Positions 61,389 to 64,000 of a stretch of 64,000 bases of DNA are shown here, piece after piece. Position numbers and translations under genes: made by a program. The notes below the pieces were generated by a model, which saw only the letters and a list, made by a program, of their open reading frames with translations, did no database searches and had not been told where the DNA came from. Position 1 is the first letter of the stretch. Each line of letters begins with the position of its first letter. The stretch comes from Haemonchus contortus (lineage: Eukaryota; Nematoda; Chromadorea; Rhabditida; Trichostrongylidae), in the NCBI GenBank assembly GCA_000469685.2, contig LS997566.1:45929442-45993441 (forward strand), in the 5' to 3' direction.

Positions 61389-61470
61389 CAAGTGATGGAA
61401 GTGGCAGTGCACTGGCGACTCATCTTCACCATTTGGGCAATCTCGTAGCCCATTGCAAAGATCGGAATAC
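61389..61470 (-). CDS. Secreted LDLa-domain protein, exon 4 (core of LDLa-like domain)
   Basis: 82-nt exon after acceptor TATATTCAG. It encodes YSDLCNGLRDCPNGEDESPV followed by HCHFHHL. The CNG..DC.NGEDE..C pattern is the calcium-binding core of LDL-receptor class A repeats. Cysteines are residues 67, 73 and 84 of the 89-residue model. Compared with the standard six-cysteine spacing, the second cysteine is displaced N-terminally (Cys38), a variant I associate with nematode secreted proteins. The 3' end is unclear: splicing at GTGAGC (61388-61383) could join a last exon after the ATGCTCAG acceptor near 61300 (a short IQTKSP-type tail and TAA). Alternatively, reading on gives 18 more codons to a stop at about 61311. 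Function unknown; a small secreted ligand or binding protein is an inference. Confidence 0.8.
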
Positions 61471-61849
61471 CTGAATATATAAACTTTGGATCTAAAAAGA
61501 AAGTAATAATGAAATAACTTTGATAAAGCAAAATAGAACTCCAAAAGATTTTAGAAAGGCAATTTTTCATTTAACTAGGGATTGAAGTTGAGGATACTCC
61601 AGTATAGGTTATTCTAGAGCATTCAAAGCTATGCGGTAAGGGGCTGCGAGAAATTCTGTTCATTGGAGGTCCTTTTTCTCCCAAATTTTTGGGCGTTGGA
61701 AGGATGACGTATTCAAAATGGGTTCCGGAGCACTATAGAACCTCTCCAGCAAGAAGTCTACACCTTTCCTAGCCTTAGAAATTTGGGGCCTGAGAAGTGG
61801 TTCCGATCCCTGGGGAACGTGTTTCAAATGTGTTCTACAATCCTACATA

Positions 61850-62356
61850 CAGTAGCGCTCAAAAGTATTCGGCGAAATGCTTCTTCAGTAATAATTTTCA
61901 CTTGTAACTTCTTTCCTACTGGATCTAATCAGGCAAAATTTCAATATGTGTAACATTGGTGTAGTGTGAATATTTACCACTATCAACCTGCAATCTGATC
62001 ATATTCCAGATATCCAAAAGGGCTTGAACAAAAAATCAACTGGAAGTACGAATGGTCTCCCTTCTAAAAGCCCTTTCCTTTTTGCCATGTCTTAAGTGTA
62101 CGAGCACTAATGTCGGACCCAGAAGAGAAGAAAAACGTACATAAGGTTGGAATAACTGCAGACGTCACAAACTTGATTTCAGCATAGTCTGAAACGCCTT
62201 CCCTTTAGACATGTGGACATTGCTGCTTTGAAGTCAAATAGTTTTGGTAGTGTCAAATAGGCTTCAGTTGAACATATCAAAATTTCATGCGATTTGCTCC
62301 ACTGGGAAAAAAGTTACGACAAGTTAAAGTTGGCCGAATACTTTTGAGCGCTACTG
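61850..62356. mobile_element. Tc1-type MITE, copy 2, in an intron of the LDLa gene
   Basis: 507-bp element with CAGTAGCGCTCAAAAGTATT ends and TA target duplication, homologous to the copy at 14981-15506 but inverted. It lies within the intron of the minus-strand LDLa-domain gene between 62765 and 61471. No coding content. Confidence 0.88.
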
Positions 62357-62765
62357 TACATACGACTTTCTTTTCTTGTACTACTACTTAATCCACGCTT
62401 CCCACTTTCCTGATAAGGAAAATTAAATGGTCCTGGTAGGACCAGTAACCATTAAAGTCGATTCCCACAGTCTGGGCTCTTCGTGTTTATGCTTGATTCA
62501 AAGCCTAATCGCCTTTTTACAGATTTTCCTAAATGTCACACGACAGCACAAAGCTCTGCCCAGCGTCACAAACATTCCAAGGATGACTTCTACAAAATAA
62601 AAAGCGATCTTAGCAGACAGTTAAGTGGCAATTAATGTCAACTGCTGACGCAAATTCGGAAATCGAGAAAAATGTCAAAACAAAAGCTTGACGTTGGCAA
62701 TTACGTAATTTAAAAACCTTGCAGTTGTGGAAAAAGTTTTGCATTTTGCGTCCTATTGAACTCAC

Positions 62766-62841
62766 CGTATACATGGCCAATCTCCGTTTGCGCCAGGTGA
62801 CGGACACGGTTCAGTCTGCTCCCCGTTCAACATGGTACACT
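62766..62841 (-). CDS. Secreted LDLa-domain protein, exon 3 (start of LDLa-like domain)
   Basis: 76-nt exon between acceptor AATTTTAG and donor GTGAGT. It encodes CTMLNGEQTEPC and PSPGANGDWPCI, placing cysteines at residues 38, 49 and 60 of the model. Phase 1 in, phase 2 out, both matching the neighbouring exons. Confidence 0.78.
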
Positions 62842-63144
62842 CTAAAATTTGACGCCTTTAGAAAAAATCTGGTTTGAAGTTGTATGGAGATCATCAAATT
62901 TATGAGTTTTGTGTACTAAAAAACAACAAATATGAGTCAACTAGCTAAGTAAACAGGTGATAAAGAGATAAACATTCAGAAACAACGGGTCGAATTCCTC
63001 TTAAAAAGACATATAGACGAAAAATGGAATTTCAGCTTACCATTTCTCGTCTATGTGCGTGTCAACTCAGGATACATTCGAGCCGTTGTTTATCTATTTA
63101 TCACCTCGTCACCGTATCGCGATGACGAGCTATGGGCTAAACCA

Positions 63145-63216
63145 GCCTCTGAGGAGTTCGAACCCGCCCTGTGTTCTTCTGGCATCTAGCTCTTTATCCC
63201 TTACACTACCGAGACA
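63145..63216 (-). repeat. tRNA-like SINE head (family B) in an LDLa-gene intron
   Basis: Minus strand: CTCGGTAGTGTAAGGGATA (A box) and GCGGGTTCGAACTCC (B box), with partial acceptor-stem pairing (GTCTC with GAGGC). Homologous to 25066-25137. It lies between exons 2 and 3 of the LDLa gene. Confidence 0.7.
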
Positions 63217-63326
63217 CCCTTGCCCGAGTCTTTTAAATGGCCGGTATCCCAAGCGGGTTTGGTGATGTTTTCACCCACAACCAGCTATCTTCTTGGGATT
63301 GTTACCAGTACCATTATGAAACTTAC

Positions 63327-63369
63327 CAGTAGTTCTCCACTCGGTTAGGCTTTCTCGTGTGCTTCGATC
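63327..63369 (-). CDS. Secreted LDLa-domain protein, exon 2
   Basis: 43-nt exon between acceptor ACATTTCAG (63370-63378, minus strand) and donor GTAAGT. It adds DRSTRESLTEWRTT and leaves one base (G), which joins the next exon in phase to give Glu. The 67-bp intron before it is typical of nematodes. Confidence 0.75.
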
Positions 63370-63436
63370 CTGAAATGTTTTTGTTTTGAGCAGAGTAAAA
63401 TCTAGTGATAGTAAGTGGTAATAGAAGGTTACTTAC

Positions 63437-63502
63437 GTATCGATGTTTAGCTGAGCATACTACAACGAGGAATGTGATGGCTAATAAAACTGATGAAGGC
63501 AT
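63437..63502 (-). CDS. Secreted LDLa-domain protein, exon 1 (signal peptide)
   Basis: ATG at 63502-63500 opens 22 codons, MPSSVLLAITFLVVVCSAKHRY, a clear signal peptide with likely cleavage after CSA. The exon ends at the donor GTAAGT (63436-63431) in phase 0. The start was chosen because a strong acceptor, TTTTTTCAG, ends four bases before this ATG, which fits spliced-leader trans-splicing. An upstream ATG in the same frame (63631) would read through that acceptor and bury the signal peptide. Confidence 0.8.
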
Positions 63503-63505
63503 TAT

Positions 63506-63516
63506 TCTGAAAAAAG
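63506..63516 (-). promoter_or_regulatory. Candidate spliced-leader trans-splice acceptor
   Basis: On the minus strand, CTTTTTTCAG ends at 63507 and the ATG begins four bases later, at 63502. A perfect acceptor immediately before the first ATG with no obvious upstream donor is the usual picture for SL1 trans-splicing in nematodes. An ordinary 5' UTR intron is the alternative. Confidence 0.55.
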
Positions 63517-64000
63517 TATGATTGACAAGTGAACTGGATTTGGTATTGTTGTTGTTGTTGATAGTGAAGCTATCACGGAAAGCAAAGCCATTGCAAAATG
63601 ACCGAAAATATGTGATTGAGAGTTGAGCCAAAATGATAGAAGGGAATGCTTCATATTCGATACTTTCAGCTCTGATCCGAGCTAGTACACTGGACTTCCT
63701 GGACAGTTGTCAACTAGCAGACTTGTAAGTTGCCTAAGGGACCCCTTTAATTGACAAGTTGGTTAATTTTCCGATAATTCATCCGAACACCTCAAAAAGG
63801 GGCAGGTAATGAAGTTGAATACTCCTGCTCACACGGAAGCATCCCATCTTATAGCAAACGAGCTAGTGCTCACACCACGGAGCATCAACTCGAGAACCAG
63901 AGAACAGAGTTTTTTAATCAGCGGATGATAGTTGGTCGACTAGAGCAGAGCAGCAAAAGCAATGACTGTGAGCTTTTGTATATACGCATGTGGGTGTTCC

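Noticed and set aside
63503..63631. Upstream in-frame ATG (63631) for the LDLa gene
   Set aside because: It would read through the TTTTTTCAG acceptor and place the signal peptide in the middle of the protein.

Overview
This is nuclear DNA from a nematode, most likely a strongylid/clade V worm. The evidence is nematode-style splice acceptors (TTTTCAG, TTTCAG), a candidate spliced-leader acceptor four bases before an ATG, multi-exon genes with introns of about 70 to 1,550 bp, several families of D,D34D mariner element, and many tRNA-derived short interspersed repeats. The species cannot be fixed from the sequence alone. The window is AT-rich by eye and gene-poor. I see no bacterial operons, rRNA or CRISPR, and no convincing intact tRNA gene.

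Layout. 1-39 kb: essentially intergenic. It holds SINE-like repeats with tRNA-derived heads, a 526-bp Tc1-type MITE (14981-15506), two copies of a GC-rich repeat that can encode a hydrophobic segment (15.5 and 20.5 kb), a 491-bp palindromic MITE with TTA target duplication (35257-35747), simple repeats, and a few unexplained open frames (3445-3609 minus, 19071-19718 minus). 39-45.5 kb: three mariner elements, at 39093-40376 (minus), 40920-42047 (minus, carrying a third copy of the GC-rich repeat) and 44200-45430 (plus). All three are decayed. 46.7-57 kb: one well-supported gene on the plus strand, a D2-like aminergic G-protein-coupled receptor. I could chain 14 coding exons in phase to give 734 residues with all seven transmembrane segments. 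Its 5' exon(s) were not found. The introns hold a SINE, a perfect hairpin and a mariner MITE. 57-61 kb: tRNA-like repeats and a tandem array of about 185-bp tRNA-like monomers (59579-60970). 61-63.5 kb: a minus-strand gene for a small secreted protein with an LDL-receptor class A-like domain. Four exons are resolved and the 3' end is uncertain. A Tc1-type MITE and a tRNA-like repeat sit in its introns.

The two genes do not form a pathway. The receptor is a membrane signalling protein and the LDLa protein is secreted. The most interesting biology is in the receptor: the dopamine-contacting serines of TM5, the DRY motif and the W/P/Y/F core of TM6-7 are kept, but the amine-binding aspartate of TM3 (position 3.32) is glycine, and the third intracellular loop is about 450 residues long.
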